A stretch of 64,000 bases of DNA. Origin: Sphingomonadales bacterium UBA6174. GTDB lineage: Bacteria; Pseudomonadota; Alphaproteobacteria; Sphingomonadales; Sphingomonadaceae. The position numbers were made by a program, and so were the translations under genes. This document shows, piece by piece, positions 24,600 through 36,323 of this stretch. The stretch spans positions 1-64,000 of the forward strand of contig DITW01000053.1 of assembly GCA_002422945.1 (NCBI GenBank), given 5' to 3'. Within the stretch, counting starts at the first letter, position 1; the number at the start of each line of letters is the position of its first letter. The notes beneath the pieces were generated by a model. The model made no database searches and was not told the origin of the DNA. It saw nothing but the letters and a program-made list of their open reading frames with translations.

Positions 24600-24660
24600 T
24601 ATCGACTGACCAGAATGTCCTTTAAGCATCGGGTCAATTTCAGCTTGGCAAGGAGGAAGC

Positions 24661-25788
24661 GTGCTTCTTAGCGACACTCAAACCGCAATCCGTGATTCTG
24701 TCCGGGCATTTGCGCAATCCCGTATTCTGCCTGAAAGCCGGGCATTTGAGGCAGCGGCCAGCTATCCGCCCAAGCTGTTCGAAGAATTGGCGAGCCTCGG
24801 TCTGATGGGCATGACAGCCCCCGAATCCTTTGGCGGGGCCGAGACGGATTATGTGTCCTATGCACTGTCCTTGATCGAAATCGCCGCCGCCGATGGCGCG
24901 CTTTCGACCATCATCAGCATTCAAAATAGCTTGATCGTTTCCGGCCTGTTGAAGGATGGGACAGCGGCGCAGCAGCAGCGTTTCCTGCCCGATCTGATTG
25001 GGGGCCGGATGGTCGGTGCTTTTGCCCTCACCGAAAGTGACGCGGGTTCCGATGCCTCGGCTATTCGCACCCGGGCGGAAAAGGTCGAGGGGGGTTATCG
25101 TCTGAATGGGGCCAAGCAGTTCATCACCTCGGGCAAGATCGCCGGTGTGACCATCGTCTTTGCTGTGACGGACCCGGCGGCGGGCAAGCGCGGCATATCC
25201 GCCTTCATCGTGCCGACCGATCGCCCCGGCTATATCGTGGACAAGGTCGAACATAAATTGGGGCAGGCGGCTTCCGATACCTGCGCGATTCGCTTTGAAG
25301 ATTTGTTTATCGAGGACGATTTGCGGCTGGGGGCCGAAGGCGCGGGCTATGGCATTGCGTTGTCCAATCTGGAGGCAGGCCGGATCGGCATCGCGGCGCA
25401 ATGCGTCGGCATGGCGCAGGCCGCGCTTGATCTGGCTGTTGCTTATGCCAAGGACCGCAAAAGTTTCGGCAAGCCGATTATCGAGCATCAGGCAGTGGGG
25501 TTCCGTCTCGCCGATCTCGCCACCCGATTGGAAGCGTCGCGTCAGTTCGTTCTGTCGGCGGCGGCGTTGAAGGATGCGGGCGAACCGTGCCTGACACAGG
25601 CATCGATGGCCAAATTGTTCGCATCGGAAGTGTCCGAGGCTGTGGTCTCCGGTGCTATCCAGACTCTTGGCGGCTATGGCTATCTCGAAGAGTTCGGCAT
25701 CGCCAAAATCTATCGCGATGTCCGCGTCTGCCAGATTTACGAAGGCACGTCGGACATCCAGCGCATGGTCATTGCGCGCGCATTGTAA
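24661..25788 (+). CDS. acyl-CoA dehydrogenase
   Basis: This 375-aa flavoprotein has the FAD/substrate motif FALTESDAGSDASAI, QFITSGKIAG, the dimer region DRKSFGKPI and the catalytic base Glu in QIYEGTSDIQRM near the C-terminus, typical of short/medium-chain and branched-chain dehydrogenases. The start is GTG at 24661 with AAGGAGGA just upstream. It is followed by a thiolase 12 nt later. It introduces the alpha,beta double bond into an acyl-CoA. Confidence 0.94.
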   Translation: MLLSDTQTAIRDSVRAFAQSRILPESRAFEAAASYPPKLFEELASLGLMGMTAPESFGGAETDYVSYALSLIEIAAADGALSTIISIQNSLIVSGLLKDGTAAQQQRFLPDLIGGRMVGAFALTESDAGSDASAIRTRAEKVEGGYRLNGAKQFITSGKIAGVTIVFAVTDPAAGKRGISAFIVPTDRPGYIVDKVEHKLGQAASDTCAIRFEDLFIEDDLRLGAEGAGYGIALSNLEAGRIGIAAQCVGMAQAALDLAVAYAKDRKSFGKPIIEHQAVGFRLADLATRLEASRQFVLSAAALKDAGEPCLTQASMAKLFASEVSEAVVSGAIQTLGGYGYLEEFGIAKIYRDVRVCQIYEGTSDIQRMVIARAL

Positions 25789-25800
25789 AGGAAGACGGTT

Positions 25801-26985
25801 ATGACAGCAGATCCCATTGTGATCATCGGCTTTGCCCGCACGCCGATTGGCGGTTTCATGGGCGCTTTGTCGTCGCTCACCTCGCCGCAACTGGGCGCGA
25901 TTGCGGTCAAGGCAGCGGTTGAGCGTTCGGGCGTTGCCCCGGACCAGATCGACCGCATCTATATGGGTTGCGTGCTGGCGGCGGGCCTTGGTCAGGCCCC
26001 GGCGCGCCAAGCCGCCTTGGGCGCTGGCCTGCCGACTTCGGTGGAGGCGACGACCCTCAACAAGATGTGCGGTTCGGGGATGCAGGCCGCGATTATGGCG
26101 GCCGAGGCGCTGGCCGCCGGCTCGGTCGATGTCATCATCGCGGGTGGCATGGAAAGCATGAGCAATGCGCCCTATGCCCTGCCCAAGCATCGCAAGGGCG
26201 CGCGGATCGGCCATGATGTCGTGATCGACACGATGATGATGGACGGGCTGGAAGACGCCTATACGCCGGGCAAGGCGATGGGCGCCTTTGCTGAAGATAG
26301 CGTCGGCGATTATAAATTCACTCGCGAGATGCAGGACGCTTATGCGATCCGTTCGCTGGAACGCGCGAATGCCGCGATTGCCAGCGGGGCCTTTGCCGGT
26401 GAAATCGTGCCGGTCACCTTGTCGCAAGGCGGCAAGGAGCAATTGGTCGAACATGACGAACAGCCGGGCAAGGCGCGACCGGATCGCATCCCGCATTTAA
26501 AACCTGTTTTTGCCAAGCAAGGCACGATCACGGCAGCCAATGCGTCGTCGATTTCGGATGGCGCGGCGGCACTGGTGATGACACGCCAGAGCGTCGCCGA
26601 CCGGCTTGGCCTAAAGCCGATTGCCAAGATCGCGGCCCATGCGGCCCATGCGCATGAACCGGGCCTGTTCACCACGGCCCCGGTGCCTGCAATGCAGAAG
26701 GTCATGGCAAAGCTCGGTTGGACAGTCGATGATGTCGATCTGTTCGAGGTGAACGAAGCCTTTGCTGCGGTGGCGATGATTGCCGCGACCGATCTCGCGA
26801 TCCCGGATGACAAGATCAACATTCATGGCGGCGCGACGGCGCTTGGCCATCCCATCGGCGCAAGTGGCGCGCGCATTCTCACCACCCTGATCTCGGCACT
26901 GCAACAGCGCGGCGAAAAGCGCGGCATTGCAAGCCTGTGCATCGGTGGCGGCGAAGCGACGGCACTGGCGGTCGAACTCATTTAA
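25801..26985 (+). CDS. acetyl-CoA acetyltransferase (thiolase)
   Basis: This 394-aa thiolase has the nucleophile in [10 protein letters not shown], the NEAFA motif, [16 protein letters not shown] and the second cysteine in SLCIGGGEA. All catalytic residues of the acetyl-CoA C-acetyltransferase class are present. It releases acetyl-CoA (or propionyl-CoA from methyl-branched chains). It lies in the operon with the preceding acyl-CoA dehydrogenase. Confidence 0.94.
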   Translation: MTADPIVIIGFARTPIGGFMGALSSLTSPQLGAIAVKAAVERSGVAPDQIDRIYMGCVLAAGLGQAPARQAALGAGLPTSVEATTLNKMCGSGMQAAIMAAEALAAGSVDVIIAGGMESMSNAPYALPKHRKGARIGHDVVIDTMMMDGLEDAYTPGKAMGAFAEDSVGDYKFTREMQDAYAIRSLERANAAIASGAFAGEIVPVTLSQGGKEQLVEHDEQPGKARPDRIPHLKPVFAKQGTITAANASSISDGAAALVMTRQSVADRLGLKPIAKIAAHAAHAHEPGLFTTAPVPAMQKVMAKLGWTVDDVDLFEVNEAFAAVAMIAATDLAIPDDKINIHGGATALGHPIGASGARILTTLISALQQRGEKRGIASLCIGGGEATALAVELI

Positions 26986-26998
26986 GAGAGGATATCTC

Positions 26999-27067
26999 AT
27001 GCAGTTGAACAATGTCGCCGCGGGTGTCGCGGGTGGGATCGGCGCGATCCGCAGGGGTGCGAAATGA
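26999..27067 (+). pseudogene. 22-codon mini-ORF, possible SDR remnant or leader peptide
   Basis: An ATG at 26999 preceded by AAGAGAGGAT starts a 22-residue reading frame whose TGA overlaps the ATG of the next gene (ATGA). The residues MQLNNVAAGVAGG resemble the N-terminus of 3-hydroxyacyl-CoA-dehydrogenase-type SDRs such as the one at 38397 (MNINGVAAIVTGG). It ends in GAK, which could come from the ...AGAKV strand after an internal deletion. Either a decayed SDR fused to the start of the next gene or a coupling peptide is possible. Confidence 0.35.
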
Positions 27068-28235
27068 TCGGGGTTGGCCCGGAACGTACGGCGATCATCG
27101 CCGATCAGGTCGAAGCGTTCGTCCGCAATGTGGTGGTGCCTTATGAAAAGGACCCACGCCGCGATCATCACAATTGCCCGACCGATGAACTGGTCGTTGA
27201 ACTACGCGAAAAGGCGCGGGCAGCCGGTGTATTGACGCCGCATATTCTGGCGGACGGTACGCATCTGTCGCAGCGCGAAACTGCGGTGGTGTTGATCCGT
27301 TCCGGCCTGTCGCCATTGGGGCCGCTCGCTTGCAATACGGCCGCGCCGGATGAGGGGAATATGTATCTGCTCGGCAAGGTCGGCAGCCCCGCGTTGAAGG
27401 AGCGGTTCCTTGATCAGCTCGTCAGCGGGCAGTCGCGTTCTGCCTTCTTCATGACCGAACCGGCGGAAGATGGCGGCGCAGGCTCCGACCCCTCCATGAT
27501 GAAGACCACGGCAGTGCTGGATGGCAATCATTGGGTGGTGAATGGCCGCAAGGCGTTCATTACCGGGGCCGAAGGGGCGAAGGTCGGCATCGTCATGGCC
27601 AAATCCGCCGATGGCGCGTGCATGTTCCTTGTCGATCTGCCCGATCCGGCGATCCGGATTGAACATGTGCCCAACACCATCGATAATTCGATGCCCGGTG
27701 GCCATGCAGTGGTGAAAATCGAAAATCTGCGGATTCCGGCGGATCAGATGCTGGGTAATTCGGGAGAAGGCTTCACCTATGCGCAGGTCCGCCTGTCGCC
27801 CGCGCGCCTGTCGCATTGCATGCGCTGGCTTGGGGCCTGCATCCGTGCGCATGAAATCGCGACGGATTATGCCAATCGCCGCATGGCATTCGGCAAGGTT
27901 TTGATCGACCATGAAGGCGTCGGCTTCATGCTGGCGGAAAATATGATCGATCTGAAACAGGCCGAATTGATGATCGACTGGTGCGCGGGTGTGCTCGATG
28001 GCGGGTCGCTTGGCACGGTTGAAAGCTCGATGACCAAGGTCGCCGTATCCGAAGCCCTGATGCGCGTCGCCGACCGTTGCGTGCAGGTGATGGGCGGCAC
28101 CGGCGTGACCGATGATACGATTGTCGAACAGGTGTTCCGCGAAATCCGGGCGTTCCGTATCTATGACGGCCCGACCGAGGTGCATAAATGGTCATTGGCT
28201 AAAAAGATCAAGCGGGATTGGAAAGGCCAGCACGG

Positions 28236-28239
<4 letters not shown>
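27064..28239 (+). CDS. ACAD10/11-type acyl-CoA dehydrogenase
   Basis: This 391-aa acyl-CoA dehydrogenase has FFMTEPAEDGGAGSDPSMM, the NGRKAFITGAEG block and MAFGKVLIDHEG. Near the C-terminus, IYDGPTEVHKWSLAKK replaces the usual IYEGT. The DGP-x-EVH signature is the one seen in ACAD10/ACAD11 and their bacterial relatives that act with an APH-type kinase on 4-hydroxyacyl-CoA via a phosphate ester. The stop overlaps the start of such a kinase gene (ATGA), which strongly supports the pairing. It starts at ATG 27064 inside the mini-ORF stop. Confidence 0.88.
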
Positions 28240-30286
<2,047 letters not shown>

Positions 30287-30370
30287 GAGTGTCGAAAAGT
30301 CCCATCGGGTCGCACTGAGGGGCTGGTTGTGGGGTTTGGCGTAATGCCCTTTTTAAAATGGGCAGCATGG

Positions 30371-30404
30371 CATGGCTATAGACGGATTTCTGTCCATAGC
30401 CATG
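30371..30404. repeat. long inverted repeat / hairpin
   Basis: CATGGCTATAGAC (30371-30383) pairs with GTCCATAGCCATG (30392-30404), 12 of 13 bp, with an 8-nt loop. No T-run follows. It stands between the nitronate monooxygenase gene and the CrtC-like gene, 88 bp before the latter. It may be an operator or an RNA stem. Confidence 0.6.
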
Positions 30405-30491
30405 GCATCTGGCCCGGGTTACGCCTTGTGATGGATCGATAATGGCGCAGGCCATCGCCCGCGCCCTTTTATACAGAGACGAGGACCTGAG

Positions 30492-31619
30492 ATGCTCATT
30501 AAATATGATGATTACCCGCTCCATCAAACAGCGGAGCCACTGTCTTACCTCGCGACCAGCGAACGCAATGCCTATGCCCGTTATTGGTATAATGGCTATG
30601 ATTTCGACGGCGAATTCTATTTCGGCATCGCCTTTGCCATGTATCCCAATCGCGAAGTGATGGACGGCGCGGTTTCGATCGTGCGCAAGGACGGGACGCA
30701 GGACAGCTTCCGCGCCTCGCGTCGTCTGCGCGGTGACCGGACCGAAATGTATGCAGGGCCGATGCGCCACGAGATCGTCGAGCCGATGAGCACGGTGCGG
30801 GTCGTGGTGGAAGAAAATGACACAGGCTTTACCTGCGATCTGACCTTCCATGCCAATACGGTCGCCCATGAAGAACCTGCGGATCATATGAAGCAGGGCG
30901 TGCGCACCGTGGCGCAGATGAAGCGTTTCAGCCAGTTCGGTAAATGGACAGGTCATATCACCGTCAATGGCCGCCGTCAGGAAATCAACGCCGACACGAC
31001 CTATGGCACCAAGGATCGTTCCTGGGGCTGGCGTTGGACCGGGGAGCCGGAGGCCGGCATTTCGCGCGACCAGCCGGAACAGTTTTTCTGGCTCTGGGCG
31101 CCGCTGCATTGGCAGGATCGCTGCACCCATTGGGGTCAGCATGAATATGGCGATGGCAAGCGCTGGAAAGAATTCGCCCAGATTTTCCCGACCCATCCGA
31201 TCAAGTCCAATTTCGACACGCTCGCGGAACATGAGGTGGAGGAGGTCATTTGCGGGGAGCATCGCCTGACCTTCGTGCCCGGTACGCGCATGTTGGGCCG
31301 TTCGGAAATCGACACGATCTACAAGGATGGCCGCAAGGAAACCTTCGTGCTGGAACCGCTGTTGCGTTATCACATGATCGGCACCGGCTATAACCATCCG
31401 ACATGGGGCCATGGCTTTTTCAAGGGCGAGGAAGCCCATACGCTGGAAAGCTGGAACATCAACGATCTCGATGTGAACGCGCCGCAATATCTCCATGTCC
31501 AGCATGTCGTCCGCGCGACCTGCGGTGACAAGGTGGGCGTGGGCGCACTCGAACAATATATCACCGGCCCGCACCAGCGTTATGGTTTGACCGGCTTTCT
31601 CGACCCTGTGAAGGGTTGA
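30492..31619 (+). CDS. CrtC/AttH-like (calycin-type) protein, second paralogue
   Basis: This 375-aa soluble protein has the same pattern as the 15272-16456 product: VRKDGTQDSF, GTKDRSWGWRW in the middle, FFWLWAPLHW and a C-terminal HVQHVVRAT. The repeated Trp/His-rich strands suggest a two-domain lipocalin-like barrel as in CrtC/AttH proteins, but the assignment is tentative. It appears to be monocistronic, preceded by a hairpin at 30371 and followed by a terminator-like stem at 31628. A substrate-binding, hydratase or isomerase role on an isoprenoid is inferred. Confidence 0.7.
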   Translation: MLIKYDDYPLHQTAEPLSYLATSERNAYARYWYNGYDFDGEFYFGIAFAMYPNREVMDGAVSIVRKDGTQDSFRASRRLRGDRTEMYAGPMRHEIVEPMSTVRVVVEENDTGFTCDLTFHANTVAHEEPADHMKQGVRTVAQMKRFSQFGKWTGHITVNGRRQEINADTTYGTKDRSWGWRWTGEPEAGISRDQPEQFFWLWAPLHWQDRCTHWGQHEYGDGKRWKEFAQIFPTHPIKSNFDTLAEHEVEEVICGEHRLTFVPGTRMLGRSEIDTIYKDGRKETFVLEPLLRYHMIGTGYNHPTWGHGFFKGEEAHTLESWNINDLDVNAPQYLHVQHVVRATCGDKVGVGALEQYITGPHQRYGLTGFLDPVKG

Positions 31620-31627
31620 GGTCGATG

Positions 31628-31657
31628 AGGGGGCGTCTCGTTCAAGAGATGCCCCTT
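31628..31657 (+). terminator. terminator-like hairpin after the CrtC-like gene
   Basis: AGGGGGCGTCTC (31628-31639) pairs with GAGATGCCCCTT (31646-31657) with one G-T pair and a 6-nt loop; TTGATT follows. It probably ends the CrtC-like transcript before the P450 promoter. Confidence 0.6.
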
Positions 31658-31698
31658 GATTGCGTGTGCGCCCATCAATCTGTGCTGCGCCGGTGGGG

Positions 31699-31753
31699 CG
31701 CAAGAAATGTCAAAAACTATATCAATTCCATCTAAAGCCATAGGACGGGATTA
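31699..31753 (+). repeat. diverged copy B of the ~55-bp leader element
   Basis: It matches copy A at 24395-24450 in CGCAAGAAA, TCAAAAA, ATCAAT and TAAAGCCAT with conserved spacing. It lies about 75-130 bp upstream of the P450 start. A shared regulator site or promoter is the simplest reading. Confidence 0.45.
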
Positions 31754-31828
31754 GGGTTAAGCCTCATGGATAAAGGTGCACTATCAAGCGCCTGATAAGC
31801 TGAAATCCTGATTGGAGAGGATGACGAC

Positions 31829-33064
31829 ATGGGCGCAGGAAATGCCAACACACCCGATCTGCGTGATAGCGATTTGTATGTCGATCATGCGCCATATGAA
31901 GTCTTTGCCGAGTTACGCAAATCCGATCCCGTCTATTGGAATCCGGAAGATGACGGACCGGGATTTTGGTCGCTGACCAAATATGACGACATCGTCGAAG
32001 TGTCGCGCCAGCCCTTGTTGTTCTCGTCGGCCCATGAGAATGGCGGCCATCGGATTTTCAACGAAAATGAGATCGGCCTGACCGGATCGGGGCAATCAGC
32101 CATCGGCATTCCGTTCATCTCGATCGATCCGCCGGTCCATACCCAATATCGTAAGGTCGTGATGCCGGCAGTCGCGCCGGGGCGGCTGGCCGGGATTGAA
32201 GAGCGGGTGCAGCAGCGCTGCGCCATGTTGCTGGACAAGGTGCCTTTAGGGGAAACGGTGGATATCGTGCCGTTGCTGTCTGCGCCCTTGCCGCTGTTGA
32301 CCCTGTGCGAATTGTTCGATCTGCCGTCCGATATGTGGGAATCCTTATACGAATGGACCAATGCATTCGTGGGTGAAGATGACCCGGATTTCCGGCAGTC
32401 GCCCGAAAAGGTCGCGGCCATTTTCGGCGAGTTTTTTGCCTTTGCGCAGACATTGTTCAACGATCGACGGGCCAATCCCGGCAATGATCTCGCCACCTTG
32501 TTCGCGAATGCGGAGATCAACGGCAAGCTGGTCGACTATAAGGAATTTCTCGGCAACATGGTGCTGGCATTGGTCGGCGCGAATGAGACGACGCGCAATT
32601 CGATCAGCCATACGATTGCCGCCTTTGCCGCCAATCCGGATCAATGGGATCTTCTGCGGGCCAAGCCGGAATTGCTCAATACGGCGGTGCGGGAAATGGT
32701 GCGTTATGCCAGCCCGGTCATGCACATGCGGCGCACCGCGACGGCGGACACGGAAATCCGGGGGCAAAAGATCGCCAAGGGGCAGAAAGTCGTGATGTGG
32801 TATATCTCCGGTAATCGCGATGAAGATATTTTCCCGGATGCGGATCGCTTCGATATCAGCCGGGGCAATATCCAACATTTGGGCTTTGGTAGCGGCCAGC
32901 ATGTGTGCGTGGGGTCGCGGCTTGCCGAGATGCAGCTGCGGGTGGTGTTCGGGCGGTTGCTGCCTTATGTTCAGCGCTTCGAAGTCACGGGGACACCGCG
33001 CCGGTTCAGGTCGAATTTTATCAATGGCTTGAAAAATCTGGACGTGAAAATGGTCCCGGCATGA
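31829..33064 (+). CDS. cytochrome P450
   Basis: This 411-aa soluble bacterial P450 has the I-helix ALVGANETTRNS, the ExxR pair in REMVRYASPV, and the heme-cysteine loop FGSGQHVCVGSRLA. The C-terminal RFRSNFINGLKNL is reminiscent of the CYP124/125/142-like group, which hydroxylates methyl-branched or sterol side chains; this is a resemblance, not an assignment. No ferredoxin or reductase gene is in the window. GGAGAGG precedes ATG 31829. It is followed by an AraC regulator, GFA protein, SDR and alcohol dehydrogenase, consistent with hydroxylation followed by oxidation. Confidence 0.94.
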   Translation: MGAGNANTPDLRDSDLYVDHAPYEVFAELRKSDPVYWNPEDDGPGFWSLTKYDDIVEVSRQPLLFSSAHENGGHRIFNENEIGLTGSGQSAIGIPFISIDPPVHTQYRKVVMPAVAPGRLAGIEERVQQRCAMLLDKVPLGETVDIVPLLSAPLPLLTLCELFDLPSDMWESLYEWTNAFVGEDDPDFRQSPEKVAAIFGEFFAFAQTLFNDRRANPGNDLATLFANAEINGKLVDYKEFLGNMVLALVGANETTRNSISHTIAAFAANPDQWDLLRAKPELLNTAVREMVRYASPVMHMRRTATADTEIRGQKIAKGQKVVMWYISGNRDEDIFPDADRFDISRGNIQHLGFGSGQHVCVGSRLAEMQLRVVFGRLLPYVQRFEVTGTPRRFRSNFINGLKNLDVKMVPA

Positions 33065-33083
33065 CATTCGAAAGAGGCATGCC

Positions 33084-33956
33084 ATGTCCGATGCAATGAC
33101 CAATGAAGACATTATTGCCGATGCCTTGGGCCGTGCCCCGGATATTCAGATCGGGAGCAAGGAGGGCGGCTGGCATTTGTCGCGTTGGCGGCAGTTCGTG
33201 GGGTCCTATAGCTTGCCTGCGCTGCCGGACCCGGTCTTCACCGTGCATATTGCGGGCAAGCCGCAGGTGAAAATCTGGGACAAGGATGGGTGGAGCGATG
33301 CAAGCTCGATGCCCGGTTGTTCGACCATTGTCCCGGCTGGCCAGCAGACCGGCTGGCTGGTGGATGGCGAGCTGGATGTGGTGACGCTCAGCCTCTCGTC
33401 GACTATGCTGCGCGCGGCATCGGCGGATGAGCAGTTTCGCCGGATGAAATTTGCTTTTGCCGATCCATTGGGCGTGGCCTTGAGCCGTCAGGTGATCGCT
33501 GAACTCTACGCCCCACCTGCGGATGATCGCACCGAATATATCGGGGCGCTGGTCAATGCGTTGAAAGCGCATATCCTGCGCGGGCCTGCATCGGCGCCGG
33601 TCGAAGATGTGCCGACCTCCTCATTCTCTGCCTATCGGCTGCACCAGATCATGGGGGAAATCGACCGCCGCCCCAATGCCCATCACAGTCTGGAAAATAT
33701 GGCGGAAACGGCAGGGGTCAGCCCATCGCATTTTTGCCGGGTCTTTCGTCAGGCGATCGGCATGCCGCCGCACAAATATATCATGCGCAAGCGGCTGGAC
33801 CGCGCCAAGGAAATGCTGTCACATACGAGGCTATCCTTGGCGGCGATTGCGGAGTCAGTCGGCTTTGCGAGCCAAAGCCATTTCACCCGTGCATTTCGGC
33901 AATATGCCGCCACTACCCCAAGCGATTTTCGTAAAAAAATGAGAGATATAGGATGA
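33084..33956 (+). CDS. AraC-family transcriptional regulator
   Basis: This 290-aa protein has a C-terminal double helix-turn-helix (SLENMAETAGVSPSHFCRVF and LAAIAESVGFASQSHFTRAF) and an N-terminal ~170-residue ligand region of the AraC-binding type. It lies 20 nt after the P450 and overlaps the GFA gene (ATGA), so it is within the operon it may regulate. Effector unknown. Confidence 0.92.
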   Translation: MSDAMTNEDIIADALGRAPDIQIGSKEGGWHLSRWRQFVGSYSLPALPDPVFTVHIAGKPQVKIWDKDGWSDASSMPGCSTIVPAGQQTGWLVDGELDVVTLSLSSTMLRAASADEQFRRMKFAFADPLGVALSRQVIAELYAPPADDRTEYIGALVNALKAHILRGPASAPVEDVPTSSFSAYRLHQIMGEIDRRPNAHHSLENMAETAGVSPSHFCRVFRQAIGMPPHKYIMRKRLDRAKEMLSHTRLSLAAIAESVGFASQSHFTRAFRQYAATTPSDFRKKMRDIG

Positions 33957-34375
33957 GCGATCACAAGGCTGCCCCTTATACGGGCGGATGTTTATGCGGC
34001 GCGGTGCGTTATAGCTTTGAGGGTGACCCGTTGTTGACGGCGGTCTGTCATTGCACCCATTGCCAAAAACATAGCGGCGGTGCGTTTTCCGTGGTCGCGG
34101 TGATCCCGGCCAGTGCCTATGTCCAGACCGGGGATACCAACATTTTTAAGGATATCGGGGATAGTGGCAAGGCGGTTTATCGCCATTTTTGCGGCCAATG
34201 CGGTTCGCCAATCATTTCGGTGGCCGAAGCCTTTACTGGTCTGACTATCGTCAAGGTCGGGACGCTGGATCAGGCGTCTCGCCTGACGCCGACGCAAGAG
34301 GCCTATTGCGGTTCCGCGATGGCGTGGATGCCTGCGCTGAATGGCACCGAACGGTTTGAAGCGTCGAATATATAA
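33953..34375 (+). CDS. GFA/CENP-V-type zinc protein
   Basis: This 140-aa protein has the zinc ligands of the glutathione-dependent formaldehyde-activating family: GGCLCGAVRY, CHCTHCQKHSG and FCGQCGSPI. The catalytic role of most members is unproved. It may handle a C1 or glutathione adduct, or have another function. It overlaps the AraC stop by 4 nt and precedes an SDR by 25 nt. Confidence 0.88.
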   Translation: MSDHKAAPYTGGCLCGAVRYSFEGDPLLTAVCHCTHCQKHSGGAFSVVAVIPASAYVQTGDTNIFKDIGDSGKAVYRHFCGQCGSPIISVAEAFTGLTIVKVGTLDQASRLTPTQEAYCGSAMAWMPALNGTERFEASNI

Positions 34376-34400
34376 TCAAGAACATATGAGGAGTGCGGGG

Positions 34401-35198
34401 ATGAGCAATATATATGCGCTGGACGGCAAGATCGCGCTGGTCACAGGCGCTGGTTCCGGGATCGGCAAGCAAATAGCGCGTCAATTGCACGCCCTTGGCG
34501 CGCAGGTGATCGCGACGGATATCAATGGCGCAGCGGCGCAGACAACGGCGGCAGAGTTGGGCACGAACGTGCTATCACTTGCGCATGATGTGGCGGAGGC
34601 GGGTGACTGGGCATCGGTTTATGCCGAGATTGCGGGCAGGTTCGGCCATCTCGATATTCTCGTCAATAATGCCGGGATCATGATGTCCAAGCCGTTCATG
34701 GACGCGCCTATCGATATCTTGCGCAAGCAACAGCGGATCAATGTCGACAGCATCTATATCGGGATGCAGGGCGCGGTCCCGTTGATGGATGCGTCGATTG
34801 CGAAGGGGGCGGGGACCTGCTCCATCGTCAATATATCCTCGATCTATGGCAAGGTCGCCGGGGCGCAGTTCGCGGCCTATAGCGCGACCAAGGGCGCGGT
34901 TCGGGCATTGAGCAAGGCCGTCGCCAATGAACTGGTGAAGCGCAAGATCCGGGTCAATGTCGTGATGCCGGGGCCGGTCGCGACCAATTTGGGCGCGGAT
35001 TGGGAGCCGCCCCGCCATGCGGATGGTCGGTTGATGACGCCGGAAGAGGGGCTGGCCGCATGGTCGTCGCTGATGCCGATCGGGCGATTGGGCGAACCGG
35101 GCGATATTGCACCGCTGGTGGCCTATCTTGCGGGCGATGCCGCATCTTTTGTGACTGGCGCGGAATTCATTGCCGATGGTGGCTATACCGCCGTTTAA
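34401..35198 (+). CDS. short-chain dehydrogenase/reductase
   Basis: This 265-aa classical SDR has TGAGSGIG, NNAG, catalytic Ser in NISSIYG and Y-x3-K in AAYSATKGAV. ATG 34401 has GAGGAG 12 nt upstream. It lies 20 nt before a zinc alcohol dehydrogenase in the P450 operon, so both probably oxidise P450 products (inference). Confidence 0.88.
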   Translation: MSNIYALDGKIALVTGAGSGIGKQIARQLHALGAQVIATDINGAAAQTTAAELGTNVLSLAHDVAEAGDWASVYAEIAGRFGHLDILVNNAGIMMSKPFMDAPIDILRKQQRINVDSIYIGMQGAVPLMDASIAKGAGTCSIVNISSIYGKVAGAQFAAYSATKGAVRALSKAVANELVKRKIRVNVVMPGPVATNLGADWEPPRHADGRLMTPEEGLAAWSSLMPIGRLGEPGDIAPLVAYLAGDAASFVTGAEFIADGGYTAV

Positions 35199-35219
35199 TT
35201 CGGGCAAGGGGACAGGATC

Positions 35220-36323
35220 ATGGATATCACCGCCGCCATTGCGCGGGGCGCGCATCAGGACTTCGCAATTGAAACGGTGCAGATCGACGCGCCGGGGCCA
35301 AAGGAAGTGCGGGTCCGCATTGCCGGGGTCGGCCTATGCCATACCGACCTTGTTGCCCGCGATCAGTTCATTCCGATCCCTTTGCCTGCTGTGCTCGGCC
35401 ATGAAGGCGCGGGCGTGGTCGAGGCGGTGGGGGCGGATGTCACCAAGGTGAAGCCGGGTGATGCCGTTATCATCGGGTTCAGCAGTTGTGGCGCATGCCC
35501 GCGCTGCGAGGACCATCTGCCGTCTTATTGCCGCGACTTCCCGGTGCTGAACTATGCGGGCGCCCGTGCGGATGGGACCAGTGCGCTGCATCAGGGCGAT
35601 GCGCGCATTTCCTCCCATTTCTTTGGTCAGTCGTCATTCGCGACCTATGCGATTGCCGCCGAGCGCAATGTCGTGAAGGTCGACCCGACCGGCCTAAAGC
35701 TGGAGATATTGGGGCCGCTCGCTTGCGGTTTGCAAACGGGGGCGGGTGGCGTGATGCGGTCTATGGCCTGTCCGGCTGGCAGTTCTATTGCCATTTTCGG
35801 CGGTGGCCCGGTGGGGCTGGCGGCCGTGATGGGGGCGGTGGTGCAAGGCTGCAGCACGATCATCTTGGTCGAGCCGGTGGCCGCACGGCGCGAGATGGCG
35901 CTGGAACTGGGGGCGACCCATGTGATCGATCCGGCAGCTGGCGATGTGGGGCAAGCGATCCGGGCGATCTTGCCCGATGGCGTCGACTTCGCCTTTGAAA
36001 CAAGCGGTCGCGAACAGGTGGTCGAAACGGCGCTGGCGTCGCTGGCGAGCCACGGCTTGCTGGGGCTGGTCGGCGTGCCGCCGCGCCCGGATAGCGCCGT
36101 GTCGATCAATCTGGCGGCATTGATTACCTATGGCCATCGGATCATCGGCATTATCGAGGGCGATACCGATATGGACGGGTTCATCCTTGAACTGATCGAT
36201 TTATATCGCGCCGGACGTTTCCCGTTCGACCGCCTGATCGCGACCTATAAGCTCGATCAGATCAACGAAGCAGTGGCAGCGCAGGCGCGCGGTGATTGCA
36301 TCAAGGCCGTGTTGCTGCCGTGA
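35220..36323 (+). CDS. zinc-dependent alcohol dehydrogenase (aryl/allylic type)
   Basis: This 367-aa MDR enzyme has catalytic-zinc ligands in GLCHTDL and GHEGAGVVE and the structural-zinc cluster [15 protein letters not shown]. The Rossmann motif is [11 protein letters not shown]. The layout matches the benzyl/aryl-alcohol dehydrogenase class, which also contains geraniol dehydrogenases. It would oxidise a primary alcohol, for example one made by the P450 or the LDI-like enzyme. It is the last gene of the P450 operon and convergent with TetR. Confidence 0.92.
   Translation: MDITAAIARGAHQDFAIETVQIDAPGPKEVRVRIAGVGLCHTDLVARDQFIPIPLPAVLGHEGAGVVEAVGADVTKVKPGDAVIIGFSSCGACPRCEDHLPSYCRDFPVLNYAGARADGTSALHQGDARISSHFFGQSSFATYAIAAERNVVKVDPTGLKLEILGPLACGLQTGAGGVMRSMACPAGSSIAIFGGGPVGLAAVMGAVVQGCSTIILVEPVAARREMALELGATHVIDPAAGDVGQAIRAILPDGVDFAFETSGREQVVETALASLASHGLLGLVGVPPRPDSAVSINLAALITYGHRIIGIIEGDTDMDGFILELIDLYRAGRFPFDRLIATYKLDQINEAVAAQARGDCIKAVLLP

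Noticed and set aside
24640..26496. A 618-codon open frame on the minus strand opposite the acyl-CoA dehydrogenase and thiolase genes
   Set aside because: The plus-strand genes have full family motifs and ribosome sites. The minus frame is a GC-codon shadow rich in His and Arg with no family features.
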